Positions 1 through 10,021 of a DNA stretch of 64,000 bases are shown in pieces. Position numbers and translations under genes: made by a program. The stretch comes from Daphnia pulex. Lineage: Eukaryota > Arthropoda > Branchiopoda > Diplostraca > Daphniidae. The stretch lies in the NCBI RefSeq assembly GCF_021134715.1, contig NC_060025.1:9052001-9116000 (forward strand), in the 5' to 3' direction. The notes beneath the pieces were generated by a model. The model had not been told where the DNA came from. It did no database searches and saw only the letters and a list, made by a program, of their open reading frames with translations. The number at the start of each line of letters is the position of its first letter. The first letter of the stretch is position 1.

Positions 1-323
1 TTGTAGAGCTCCCACTGCGTCAGCTACTTTTAAAGAACTAACGACGAACAAGAATGAAAGTTTGTATTTTATACATTGCAGACTGTTTTCAGTTATTGAA
101 TAATTGAATATTTCATCACGACCGCTATGAAGCTGCGGCTAGTGTTGGGATATCAATCAACCCAATCGGTTTTAGTCCAGTAATATTAGATCACATCATT
201 ACAACTTTCTCTATCGATCAATTTTCCCTCGAAACGCTTTGCAACCGATTTCGCTACAAAGTAACAAACTAATCGTCATACTTCGTTCAAGTGTGTATGA
301 TGCAATTTCAGTTAAAAAGGTGG
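1..323. other. 3' flank of the first Spätzle-like gene
   Basis: AT-rich sequence downstream of the minus-strand gene ending at 324. I see no reading frame or RNA gene in it; it probably contains the 3' UTR of that gene. Confidence 0.4.
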
Positions 324-1761
324 TCAAGCATCATATCTATACACAGGGCAAGGGGAGCGTAAAATGCGGCAATTGCATTCCGACTGCATTTTGAAAGAGT
401 CGACAAAGACATCGCGATCCGGGTTGCACGGATCGTAGGCGAGAAATTTCTGGACGACGTATTTCTGGTTACACCTGCCGTTGAAGCAAAAGACTCGGCT
501 AAAGTGGTCGGGATTTGAACAGCCGACGTCTGGACTAGAACAAATGGTCACTTGTTGACGCTGGATTATGTCTTTGACGTCCTGGACGATGACGCGCCAG
601 TCTCCTTCGATGTTGCGGGCTCGAAGGGGCTTGATTGTTACAGTAATGGAGAGGCAGGTGTTGTCTTGAATCAAGTCGTCGTCGTTGGTGTTGTTAACTG
701 GGCTTGGTTTTTCGTCTTCTTCTAAAGTTAATTTGTAACTAAACTGGTCCGCCAATTTCGAGAACTCGGTGGCCACCTATGGAAAATTGGAGGTTATAAA
801 ATGCGATTAGAATTTAAAAGTACAGAAACTATTTACCTCGACGTCTTCGAGAGGGTACTCATCATCATTAATGCAGAAGCCAAATTTTGCGTCGACACAC
901 GGTGGTGATGCCATGGGATTACAGAATTGAAGTGAGGGTAATTCCAGGGCCGACGAATTAGTGATTACATTAGAAGAATTGGAAATGACATTTGAAGAAT
1001 TAGAGATAACAGTTGAAGAATTCGAAATAATACTTTCAGACGTGTCCAGTAACACATCTGATGGATTCAAGAGCACAATTGAGGAAGACGACGTATTTTG
1101 CGAAGGTACGATAGGCAAATCGGCAGATAATATTGAGTAATTGGAAAGAACATTCGAGTAACCAACGGGTAAAATCGTCGAATTCAAGAGAACATTCCAC
1201 AAATTCAAAAGGATATTTGAGTTGGATACTATCAGTGGTGAATTTGAGATAATGTTGGACGAAGTCGAGGATGAAATGACTGGATTCGAAGTGATTCTTA
1301 CAGGACTTGAAATTATTTCTGGAGAATTGGAAGCTATTCTAGGTCGACTTGATACTACATTCCAAGAATTAGTAAATTTTGTTGCTGGTGTTGTGGTGAC
1401 CTGTGGGAGGACAACCGCTTTGGTTTGTAGGCCTAAATGACTTTGTTGTTGTAGGGGTGTTTGTTGTTGCAGGGGTCTTTGTTGTTGTTTGTTGTGTTGT
1501 TGTAGGGGACTATAGAAAATAGCGGAACGACTTTGAGATCCGTAAATGAGTGGAGCCGGACGAGATAAAACTGGGGGTCTAGTAAACCTGTGCAAAGTAG
1601 AAGGGTGCCAGACTGATTCGAATGTTAATTGGTTCAGTGGTTCACTCCAATGAACAAGGCACGCAAACATAATTACCTGTATCAAAATTTAATAAGTTTG
1701 TTACAATTGCATGATTGAAAATAAATTCTGTGATTTGTTGGCTTACCAAGATGACTGCCAT
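324..1761 (-). CDS. Spätzle-like cystine-knot protein, class III, with long Ser/Asn-rich spacer
   Basis: Predicted secreted ligand of the Spätzle (Toll-ligand/neurotrophin-like) family. Coding exons 1761-1747, 1676-837 and 776-324 join in frame to about 435 aa. Exon 1 gives only MAVIL; with the start of exon 2 this makes a hydrophobic signal peptide. Before the second intron is the N-terminal motif shared by the cluster (C-x-P-x(4)-C ... F-C-x-D-x-E-Y-P). The last exon carries the knot domain, with the family landmarks PLRARN, DWRVIVQ, CNQKYV, FLAYDPC and SECNC. Between signal and motif lie roughly 230 residues rich in Ser, Asn, Ile and Gln, including Q-runs and repeated SNSS units; the class III paralogue at 29671 has almost none of this. 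Toll-receptor binding is an inference from family. No clear TATA box was found. Confidence 0.8.
955..1500 (-). repeat. Low-complexity coding repeats in the class III spacer
   Basis: Inside exon 2 of the gene at 324-1761, the stretch read as SNSSNVI-type units comes from degenerate 21-30 bp repeats (about 955-1040). A CAA/CAG-like region at about 1440-1500 encodes glutamine runs. These explain most of the extra length of this gene. Confidence 0.7.
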
Positions 1762-2450
1762 TTCACTTGTTATAAAAGACTGAAAGAAACTGGAATTCAA
1801 TTTACAGACTATACCGTACCTGACGGACGACTGCCTGTCAATGAATGAAATCTAAACAGATGGAAAGAGAAGAATAAAAGCATCAGCACTTTCTCTTTCA
1901 AAATCAAGATGATTTCGTTATTCAGTATGGCCACCGCAGCTTCCCCTCACAAAACCACCGAGGCGCTTACGATATTCCCAACCACATTAAGAAATCATAT
2001 AATTTTGTAGTATGGGGATTAGAATTTTGAAACATACCCGAACCGTAGAGCATGAGTGATTATTTGATCAGCCGCAATAATAGCACATTCCTTTGTTTTA
2101 AATATAGTTTGAAATGTATTACCGTAAGGGATATTCATAAGAAATGGTACGTTGACAAAGTCCCCATGATGATTTCACTCTTGTGTGTTGTGTCACTTGT
2201 CACTGCCACAACATCTTTCGACGATGTGGTCGCCATCTTGCTTGTTGTGATGAATCAACTACCCTTCCCTTTTCTCTTTTCTTTATTGTTCTCCTTTGTA
2301 ATTTTTTTTAATGCTAAATTCTAAATTAATTAAATTTCAGGAAATTATTTGCTGAAGGATTTTATTTATTTTAATTAAAGGACACGCAAAATAATTTAAA
2401 CATTTTCTGTCAAAATAATGTGGTTGTTGCTAAAACGTAAATGTGTTTCT
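1762..2450. other. Intergenic region, no gene seen
   Basis: Upstream flank of the gene at 324-1761 and 3' flank of the gene at 2451-3147. A short string around 2040 (AACCGTAGAGCA) recurs near 3656 just before the start of the gene at 3688. No coding or RNA gene recognised. Confidence 0.4.
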
Positions 2451-3147
2451 TTAAAGATGGAAAGCTCCAACGACGCATCCGCACGATCCAGGCAACTTGA
2501 ATTTTTCAATGGCGAAAGGGAAGGTGTAGTCTTGTGGGTTGTAGACCAAGAAGCGATGGAAAATATTTTTCTGGACGCATTTGGACTCGTAGCAGGACGG
2601 GACCAAGGGGCAGGTGGTTCCCACGACCACGTCGCATTCTTCAATTCGAGCAGTTTGCGTGTACTTGACGCCGTAAGACTCGACGCCGTTGACGATGGTC
2701 CGCCACTTGCCGTCGACGTTGATGGCCCGGAAAGGACGGACGTAATCGGTGGAACTCGGGCAGAGGTAAACCTCTTCGTTCAACTTGTCCAATTCGTCGA
2801 CAGAGTTCTCAGTGTTGGCCAGTTTGTCCTTGTAGAAAGCCAAGACGGCCTGGTAGTGTTGGTCCAGGGCTTGTTGCACTTCATGTTGGGGATATTCAGA
2901 GTCTTCCAGGCACCAAGACTTGGTCGTGTTTTTGGCGCAGTGCGGAATTTCGACGTACTCGTATCTGGGCTGTGCATCGTATGCGTGTGATTTATAGTTG
3001 GGGTCCGGGTCGGAGAAAACTCCAATCACCATCAAAGATGCGAAAATCTAAATATTTAAAATTCATATTGCATGAGCAGGCTATTGATGTAATTTAAAGA
3101 ATTAAAAAAGTTAATGCTGAATAACTTACCATCAATTTGAAAGACAT
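2451..3147 (-). CDS. Spätzle-like cystine-knot protein, class I (MSFKLM type)
   Basis: Predicted secreted Spätzle-family ligand of 204 aa. Exon 1 is 3147-3130 (MSFKLM) and exon 2 is 3047-2451. The joined N-terminus MSFKLMIFASLMVIGVFS is a typical signal peptide. Then come the N-terminal pair motif (NCAKNTTKSWCLEDSEYP in the paralogue at 28349), a helical stretch, and a knot domain beginning LCPSS with PFRAINVDGKWRTIV, ARIEEC, CPLVPSCYESKC and LPGSCGC. Class I genes have no intron after the EYP motif, unlike classes II and III. A TATA box (TATAAATAG, plus-strand 3227-3235) lies about 80 bp upstream. It stands head to head with the class II gene at 3688. Its closest copy is at 28349-29062, in inverted context. 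Confidence 0.85.
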
Positions 3148-3226
3148 AACGTTGGTGAATGATTTACTACGTTTGGAGTTCTTCTCTGCTCACAAATCGA
3201 CTGATTCCGAAAACAAACCAAGTAAG

Positions 3227-3584
3227 CTATTTATACAATGCCCTGTCTTTGCACCACAACAAATGTAGTATTTCTTTATGGGACTGAATTCATCAAATTA
3301 GAAAGAGAAAGAGCTTTAGGTAAAAACCACAATTTCTTTGAATCAGCCTCAATCGTATTAAGGTGATACCATTGTTCAACGTAGCGAAAATTCTTTGGTT
3401 ATCTATTCAGTTGTTGCACTCATTGATGAATTGACAGCTTCACTTGACTTGACCAAAATAAAAGTGAGACTGACAAATTAGGACAGGGTTATTGGTCGAA
3501 ATGAGTGAAACTGAAATTGTGCAAGCCCAACTGTCTGAAAGCCACGGAGAGCATTGTTCACTGAATAAGTGGACGCGTATAAAA
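3227..3584. promoter_or_regulatory. Divergent promoter between class I and class II genes
   Basis: Two TATA boxes face outward: TATAAATAG on the minus strand (3235-3227) for the gene at 2451-3147, and TATAAAA on the plus strand (3578-3584) for the gene at 3688. The roughly 340 bp between them is the likely shared control region. Confidence 0.6.
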
Positions 3585-3687
3585 CCTAAGCTCTTTTAGT
3601 TAATCTGTATCAGTTAACAACTGGCAATCAGCATTACAACTTGTTAATACGCACAACCGTAGAGCACGGGAAAAAGATTAAATAAAA

Positions 3688-4547
3688 ATGAAAACTTTTA
3701 TGGTAAGTTCTTACTTATTATTGATTTCACTAAAAATAATTAAATTTGTTAACTGAATTTAATGTTGTTTCCAAAAATTTAGTTATGCATGTTCGCCATC
3801 GTCCTGGGAGTTGTTGCTGAACCTGAAGCGGCTGCCGAGCCCCAATACTATTCGAAACCAGCCTATCCAGCTCCTTACGGCCAGCAATACAAAAGCGAGT
3901 ACGACTATTGCGACTCACGAAAGGCACCAAAGTGCGCTAAAACCGGCACTGAAACATTTTGTCTTAAAGACACTGAATATCCAGAGAAGGAAGTCAAGGT
4001 AAATGTATTGGTTTTCACCTTCCTGTCAACCTGTTTAATTATTGCTTATGCTTTATTTATTGCTATTCAGTACGCCATCGATTACGACCCGTTGGTGCTG
4101 AAGAAATACGCAGATGTTGCCGATCAATCGGCCGACAATTTGGTCGATGGACTGACCTCCTTGTCGGAGAAACATTTCGACTATTCCGAATACCACGGCA
4201 AGACCTTTGAGAAGGGCAACTGGGTTGGTGGTGAAGGATACATCTGCCCCAGCGATGTCGTTTATGCTCGTCCACTCCGCGCAGTGAATGTCGATGGAGA
4301 ATGGCGGGTCATCGTCCAGGACATCGCCTGGCCCGGATACACCCAAACCCATCGCGTCGAAAAATGTTTGTTCCCCGGTGCAGCTTGTCGTACCCTGGCC
4401 CCTTGTTTTGGCAGCAAATGTCTGCAAAAATACGTTTACCAGCGGATGCTTTCCTTCGATCCTTGCGATCCTCAGAAGGGAATCTTCATCGACATCTACA
4501 AGTTGCCATCGGCCTGCTCTTGCCACATTCGCAGTCCACTGCATTGA
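3688..4547 (+). CDS. Spätzle-like cystine-knot protein, class II, three-exon form
   Basis: Predicted secreted Spätzle-family ligand, 235 aa. Exons 3688-3702 (MKTFM), 3783-3998 and 4071-4547. The signal peptide spans the first intron (MKTFM then LCMFAIVLGVVA). A Tyr/Pro-rich segment leads to YCDSRKAPKCAKTGTETFC, ending EYPEKEVK at the second intron. The last exon starts YAIDYDPLVLKKYADVADQS, then holds the knot domain from about residue 134: YICPSDVVYARPLRAVN, EWRVIVQDIAWPGYTQT, C-x(5)-AC, APC, SKCLQK, SFDPCD and SACSC. TATAAAA at 3578-3584. The nearest relative is at 26948-27810. No obvious dibasic cleavage site precedes the knot domain. Confidence 0.87.
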
Positions 4548-4809
4548 ATTATTAATCTTTCCTACTAATATGAGTAATATCCTAATGTAATGTCCTATAC
4601 TACCTATATTTAACATGCGCATGCGTCGCACATTATTTAAATTTTACTGAAGATTGAGCTTCCATATATTTACTTTCTTACTTTGGTCTAAATAAAATAG
4701 AAATGAAATAAAATTGGTTTGATTTAATTGAATTACGAATGTGTATTCATCAGTGACACTGTTTAAATTAAACACTTGTTAATTGTTTTCGATCCAAAAA
4801 TGTGAATTA

Positions 4810-5370
4810 TCACAGACCACCGTATCCGTATGGGGTAAATGGATTTTCAGTTGCTGATGGCGGCGATAGACACGTAGGGGACCAATTTTCATTACCATGA
4901 TAGGGCATCATGTATGGCACAATCGGATTTGACTGGAATTCCTTCCGGTAAATGTCCATTTCAACTTCGGTCGGGTTTCCTGGTCCAGTCTGATTTTGAT
5001 AGAGATCATTGGTTTCCACCTGAATTTCATTTAGTTGCGCTTGAAATTCAAGAGTTTCCATCTCGCACGCCTCGATTCGCTTTTCCAGTTGTTGGAGTCG
5101 ATCCATCATGTTTGGAAAGGAGCCAGGACTCGTCGGTGGAATTACACTGGGCGGAGGTGGGCGGGGCATAAAACCATCTTGATGAGTTGAAGAAGGAGCA
5201 TGCCAATGTTGATATGGATGGTAAAAAGTGGGGTGCGGACCTCCGTTACCTTCCTGTTCTCCAAAATCAATTAGGATTTCGATTTTTTCTTTTTCTGGAC
5301 TTTCCACTTCATTTTTATCCCAAAGAAAAGGAAACCAAGATAAAACGCTCTTTATTACCTGTTCCGTCAT
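4810..5370 (-). CDS. Unrecognised intronless protein with Pro-rich and coiled-coil segments
   Basis: I do not recognise this 186-aa protein. It begins MTEQVIKSVLSWFPFLWDK, is acidic/lysine-rich to about residue 40, and has a His/Tyr/Pro-rich part with a PRPPPPS run at about 68-76. A probable coiled coil follows at about 88-125 (MDRLQQLEKRIEACEMET), then a Pro/Tyr-rich tail ending YGYGGL. There is no convincing signal peptide or transmembrane segment. A TATA-like box (TATATAAAT, 5433-5425) lies about 55 bp before the start. The paralogue at 22909-23469 differs by only a few residues and has the same promoter, so the frame is conserved and the gene is probably real. Confidence 0.7.
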   Translation of the reverse strand: MTEQVIKSVLSWFPFLWDKNEVESPEKEKIEILIDFGEQEGNGGPHPTFYHPYQHWHAPSSTHQDGFMPRPPPPSVIPPTSPGSFPNMMDRLQQLEKRIEACEMETLEFQAQLNEIQVETNDLYQNQTGPGNPTEVEMDIYRKEFQSNPIVPYMMPYHGNENWSPTCLSPPSATENPFTPYGYGGL

Positions 5371-6029
5371 TTTGTCGTATGGATAGATATAGCCTGAATT
5401 GTAAATCTAGTGATTAGTGCTGCCATTTATATAGACTAGTATACTCTGTAAACTATTGGCGTTCATCTTTCAGCACATTGTCTTTAACATTATCACTTCA
5501 ATTTTAATTTAACAACATTTATTTTGATTTGACAGTAAACTAGAAAATATTTCGCATTTTATTCAAAATACTAATTTAAGTTTGAAAAATGATGGAATTA
5601 TGTATTCAATGATTAAGGTCGATTTTGGTAAAACTAATGATTTGATAAACAGTTCCCCTGGCGTAAGTTAAGAGAACTGTTGTCATTTTGTAAACGCCAA
5701 CCGGTCGAAATCTTAATTTTAATAAAAACACGAACCAAAATTTCGTTCATAAATACTTTTGTATTTCGTTTGACAAGAACTCTCAGTGGCTCGCAATCAC
5801 GACGACAATTGGGAAGAGAGAAAAGAAAAAGGAGTGAAAGGATAGGCTCGGAGGACTGGATAAAAGACAAGTCCAGAGAATACCGAAAACGATCCCTGTG
5901 AAGGAGAGGATTTTTGGACGGTTGGCGGTACCGTTTTCATTGGAAGCAGTCCCTCTCGTTAACTTTTGTCGTTTCTGGTATTACCTGGAGGTCGTTTGGG
6001 TAGGGTCTTGTTGGGGGGTTGAATGGAAT
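5371..6029. other. Intergenic region with conserved direct-repeat module
   Basis: Promoter of the gene at 4810-5370 on the left and 3' flank of the class II gene at 6030 on the right. Most of it recurs next to the class II copies at 21191, 32846 and 55154. It contains the conserved motif set described at 5886-5955. Confidence 0.6.
5886..5955 (+). repeat. Direct-repeat motif set, left flank of the class II/class I pair
   Basis: Three short blocks in fixed order: AAACGATCCCTGTGA, GGTTGGCGGTACC (5920-5932) and GAAGCAGTCCCTC (5943-5955). The same blocks in the same orientation lie beyond the partner class I gene at 8261-8402. The pair is thus flanked by direct repeats, and here the blocks lie antisense to the minus-strand 3' UTR. 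Confidence 0.75.
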
Positions 6030-7080
6030 TTAGGCCTTGACGGCGGGAATGTGGCAGGAGCAAGCCGATGGCAACTTGTAGGTGTCGATGAAGATGCCCT
6101 TGTAAGCATCGCACGGGTCGAAGGAGAGCATGCGGTGGACGGTGTGCTTCTGGAGGCACTTGCTCAAGTGGCAAGGGGCCAACGTGCGGCAAGCGGCTTC
6201 GGGGAACAAGCAAGTCTCGGTCCGCTGGGTCTGGGTGTAAGTCGGCCAGGCGATGTCCTGGACGATGACGCGCCACTCACCGGCCGTGTTCTTGGCGCGC
6301 AGGGGACGCGAGTAGGCCACCTCGCTGGGGCAGATGAAACCCTCACCACCGACCCAGTTGCCCTGGTCGAACTGCTTGCCGTTGTAGAAAGAATAATCGA
6401 ATTTCTCCTCTTGTTCCTTGCTGACGCCATCCACCAAATCGTTGGCTGACTGGTCGGCCACGTCGGCGTATTTCTTCAACACTAAAGGATCGTAGTCGAT
6501 GGCGTACTGATCATTGGCCATCGCCCAATTTAAAAAGGTATTTTTATTTATTAATTAATTATTTCATTAATGCGAAATTCAATACCTTGACTTCGTAGGT
6601 GGGGTATTCCTCGTCGGTCAAACACCAACCGACCGTCGCGTTTTCAGCGCATTTGGGTGCGGCTTTTGGGTCGCAGTACTTGGGGTAAGCGGGGTACGAT
6701 GGGTAAGATGGGTACGATGGGTCTGTGCAGGAAATAAAAATAAAGTTAATTGCATTTTTAAATTTCAAATGGACAAATTTAACTTACAAGCTGCTGGTTT
6801 GCTGTACGACGGGTATTGGGGCTCGGGGTACGCTGGTTTGTAAGCTGGTCTAAATTTAAGAATCAATATTAATTAGCAAATACTGTTCTAACCAAATAAG
6901 AAAAGAAGTTACCTGTACTGTTCCTGGGCCACCAAATCTTCAGCCCAAGCGCCGACAGCGCAAAACAACAAAATCGTCTGTAAAATGAATTAATCAAAAG
7001 ATTAAAACGTCTCCAATTCGTTAATAGTCTAAGTAAATAAAAATCGAATAACAAATTTTATTTACCGCTACGATAGACAT
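6030..7080 (-). CDS. Spätzle-like cystine-knot protein, class II, five-exon form
   Basis: Predicted secreted Spätzle-family ligand, 251 aa. Exons 7080-7066 (MSIVA), 6977-6913, 6849-6788, 6722-6586 and 6506-6030. The signal peptide is MSIVATILLFCAVGAWA. Exons 3-4 encode a Tyr/Pro-rich segment with YPS repeats before YCDPKAAPKCAENATVGWC and EYPTYEVK. The last exon starts YAIDYDPLVLKKYADVADQS and contains the knot domain (FICPSEVAYSRPLRAKN, EWRVIVQDIAWPTYTQT, SKCLQKHTVH, SACSCHIPAVKA). Eight cysteines lie in the domain. TATAAAAGG is at 7193-7185 (minus). It is head to head with the class I gene at 7474. Near-identical last exons occur at 21778, 32846 and 55706. Confidence 0.88.
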
Positions 7081-7184
7081 ATCGGATGAATTTAGGTGAG
7101 AAAACAAAGTCCTGTGGAAGAGAATATGATGTTCGAGCACTGAAAGCTCTTCAACGTTCTGTGTTTTTCTCCAATCTTTTCGTG

Positions 7185-7376
7185 CCTTTTATAGTCAACC
7201 AAGCCCGTCAAACTATACGCCCTTAAACGGGGCGGTCTCAAACGCATTTGTTTCCCAGCGTAAGATTTTTAACCATATACAAAGACGTCGAAACACGATT
7301 TCACTTTCACAATGGCCTCTAAGGTGAGCGACGCTTTCTGTAGGACTCGGCAGCACAAAGTGTCCCGGTATAAAAG
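7185..7376. promoter_or_regulatory. Divergent promoter with two TATA boxes
   Basis: TATAAAAGG on the minus strand (7193-7185) serves the gene at 6030-7080; TATAAAAG on the plus strand (7369-7376) serves the gene at 7474. The segment around the plus TATA (GTGTCCCGGTATAAAAGCC) is repeated almost unchanged at 13256, 34454 and, inverted, 54573-54580. Confidence 0.65.
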
Positions 7377-7473
7377 CCGAGACGGTCACATCAGTTAAAC
7401 ACATCGTCCCTTGCAGTCGATTCCTCTTCTGACTTTCTGTCTCACAGTGTAAAGTCAAAGTCAATTGGAAATC

Positions 7474-8182
7474 ATGTCTCTGTCCTACCACTTTTTGGTA
7501 AATTATTTCAATCCATTTTCAGCAGCCAATTTTTTAGTCTTTTAATCCACTCAATCTAATTATTAATTATTATCGCCACTAGATCTTTGTGAGTTTAGGT
7601 GTTGTGGCTGTTGTGATGGGCAACAATTACAAGCCGCCCGCCTATCACCAGCCGAAATACGAGCCGAAATACGAGCCAGAGATTCCGGCCTGCTCCAAGA
7701 ACACGACCAAGAACTGGTGCCTGGAGGATTCCGAGTACCCGGCCTACGAAGTCGTTTACGAACTGGACAAGCACTACGAGGCCGTTGTGGCTTTGTACAA
7801 GAACGTCGTGGCCGAAACGGCCAACTCGGTCGACACTTTGACCAAATTGGTGGACGAGACTTACCTCTGCCCCAGCGCCACCTCCTACGTCCAGCCGCTG
7901 CGTGCCGTCAACACCAAAGGCAAGTGGCGTGTCATCATCAACAAAGTCGAGTCTTACGGCATCAAATACGATCAACACGCTCGCATCGAAGAATGTGAGG
8001 CCGATGCGGCCGGAAAGGCCTGCCCCTTGGTCCCCACCTGCTACGAGTCAAAGTGCCTCCAGAAGAGCATCTACCACCGTTTCCTCGTCTACGATCCCAC
8101 CGATTACTATTTCCCATTCGCCATCGAGACCTTCAAGTTGCCGGCCTCATGCGCCTGCTTCGTTGGAGCCTTCAGCCTCTAA
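7474..8182 (+). CDS. Spätzle-like cystine-knot protein, class I (MSLSYHFL type)
   Basis: Predicted secreted Spätzle-family ligand, 207 aa. Exons 7474-7497 (MSLSYHFL) and 7583-8182. The joined signal peptide is MSLSYHFLIFVSLGVVAVVM. A short Tyr/Pro/Lys segment (QPKYEPKYEPEIP) precedes ACSKNTTKNWCLEDSEYP. A helical stretch (about 60-95) leads to the knot domain from about residue 102: LCPSATSYVQPLRAVN, KWRVIINKVESYGI, ARIEEC, CPLVPTCYESKC and LPASCACF. Seven cysteines lie in the domain plus two in the N-terminal motif. The copies at 13361, 34554 and 53774 are nearly identical, including intron and promoter, pointing to recent duplication or gene conversion. Confidence 0.9.
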
Positions 8183-8260
8183 ATTAATTCAATTTATTTC
8201 CTTCTTCCTTCCAATTTTTCGGCCAATCCCAATCCAAATTGTCATCATCCATCAGTCACC

Positions 8261-8402
8261 AAACGATCCCTGTGATAATATCATTCGTGTAAAAACATCT
8301 CTGCGCTTCACAGTCGATTCCTTTTTCAACTGAAAACTGATAAAAAGATTCGAAGTGGAGCGCAAAGGTTGGCGGTACCATCCAACATGAAAGCAGTCCC
8401 TC
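8261..8402 (+). repeat. Direct-repeat motif set, right flank of the class II/class I pair
   Basis: AAACGATCCCTGTGA (8261-8275), GGTTGGCGGTACC (8367-8379) and AAAGCAGTCCCTC (8390-8402), the same ordered blocks as at 5886-5955. Here they lie in sense orientation in the 3' UTR of the class I gene. Confidence 0.75.
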
Positions 8403-9682
8403 GCCCACAACAACATCGTGGGTTTTATTTAATATGAAAAATAGTTCTATGCATTTCCTTTAATTATTTTGACTCTATCAAATGTTTGTGCTGAATTACT
8501 CATGTGTTGCTCGCTCTCGACATTCTTTTTGATCGGACAATAAATTTGGAATCATTACTGACAAATTCTTTACTTGTTAGTTAAACTAAATTTGCACGAC
8601 TTGGATCGCAACTGCTTTGAGAATCTGATTAAAAATTGTTGGTTACAAACAATTCTATTTTCAGCTACAAGTCACATCGTTTTCATTCAGATCGTTGTTT
8701 TCAATCAACGGAAACTTCAAAATACATATTGTTCCTGCATTTAACTTTTAATTTTCAATCAAACGTGACAGAATCCCTTTTTCATGTCGGGAAAACTGAG
8801 AATAAAAAGCAAAACGAATAAACTTGACTTTTTGCGCACGAAGAATTCGATATTAAAAGGTTTTGCTATTATATTTTCTCAATGTCTTGGCGACTCTCGT
8901 GTGAACCTCGATGGCATTGAGTGCACTTTCTATTGCTGTTGATGATGCGTAAAGCGTAAGAGAATCTGATCGAGAAAAACATTATGGCTTTAGTGAACAT
9001 AGGTCTGCATTTCTACAGTATAAAAAAAAAAAATTCAGAATGCATCAACATGCTTGAAAACGGATTCCACATGTGATTCTTTACATCAAAAGATGCATTT
9101 AGGTACCTAATGCTTCTGACGCCCTAAGCTAAGCTCCCAGAGAATGTGTTCAATTGATGTCTGTACATTACCGTTTTGCCTAATCCCAGTTAAACTCCTC
9201 GAATTGGCCTTATGATATGAGAACCTGTCCTACTTTCCAATTAAAACATTTACAATTTTGTGAATATCGTAGTGATGATGGTTATGTAATACACTATTAA
9301 GATTTGAAAACGAAATGAACCTAGACGATTTTCTTTTTGTATCCTAGACTTAATTTCTCTTTTGAATACTTAAAACTATAAATAAAATGCACAAGAAACC
9401 ACGAATGGTGATTGCTACGTACCAGTAGAGTCCTTCCGATTGCTAGTCTTGGGCCATGCTTGCCATGGAAACATCTCGAAAAAGAAACGAAAGTTTTCCA
9501 TATTAAACAAAACGAACGAAACGGAGATTTCACAAAATCGAACACAGAGTTAGTAAATTCCAAAACTAGTATTCCCTTTCAATCAAGTTGAAAACAATAA
9601 CAGAGATTAGTTAAGCTTGACAGCCCACACTTTTTTCAAAATTGTTCGTCTGCTGTAGTTCCCGAGTAGAAAATACTAGTCC

Positions 9683-9823
9683 CACCCCTTTCGGAGGAAG
9701 GGGTAGAAAAGCGGCCATTGCTGTTTTCACCCCTTTCGGGAGGAAAAGGGGTGGAAGGGGAGGAATGGGTAGAAAGGCGGCCATTGCTATTTTGGGGAGG
9801 AAGGGGTAGGAAAGCGGCCATTA
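9683..9823 (+). repeat. GC-rich short tandem repeat, three degenerate units
   Basis: Three units ending in AGCGGCCATT or AGGCGGCCATT (about 9683-9727, 9728-9792, 9793-9823), the first two starting with CCCCTTTCGG. No coding potential is evident. It stands out against AT-rich surroundings. Confidence 0.6.
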
Positions 9824-10021
9824 CGGTGAAGGTTTTGACCAATAGCAAACGTCCAAAAGTAAAACGCCATTTACCAACACACCGTACACAATTTGGAACC
9901 AGCTGATTTCCAACGTTAGCATTTTATTATCTTCCAACAAAACTGAAATAAAAAAATCGCGTGAAATGTACGAAAAAATATGAAAAGTATACAAATGAAA
10001 ATTAATTTTCTTATTTTTTGA

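Larger units (their letters stand above)
8183..10021. other. 3' UTR and gene-poor spacer
   Basis: The first 350 bp are the 3' UTR/flank of the gene at 7474, shared with its copies, with AATAAA near 8540. Beyond 8600 I see only AT-rich DNA and the short GC-rich repeats at 9683-9823. No gene recognised. Confidence 0.5.

Noticed and set aside
1222-1440. Plus-strand frame over the Ser/Asn-rich spacer
   Set aside because: It is the antisense reading of the low-complexity repeats of the minus-strand class III gene.
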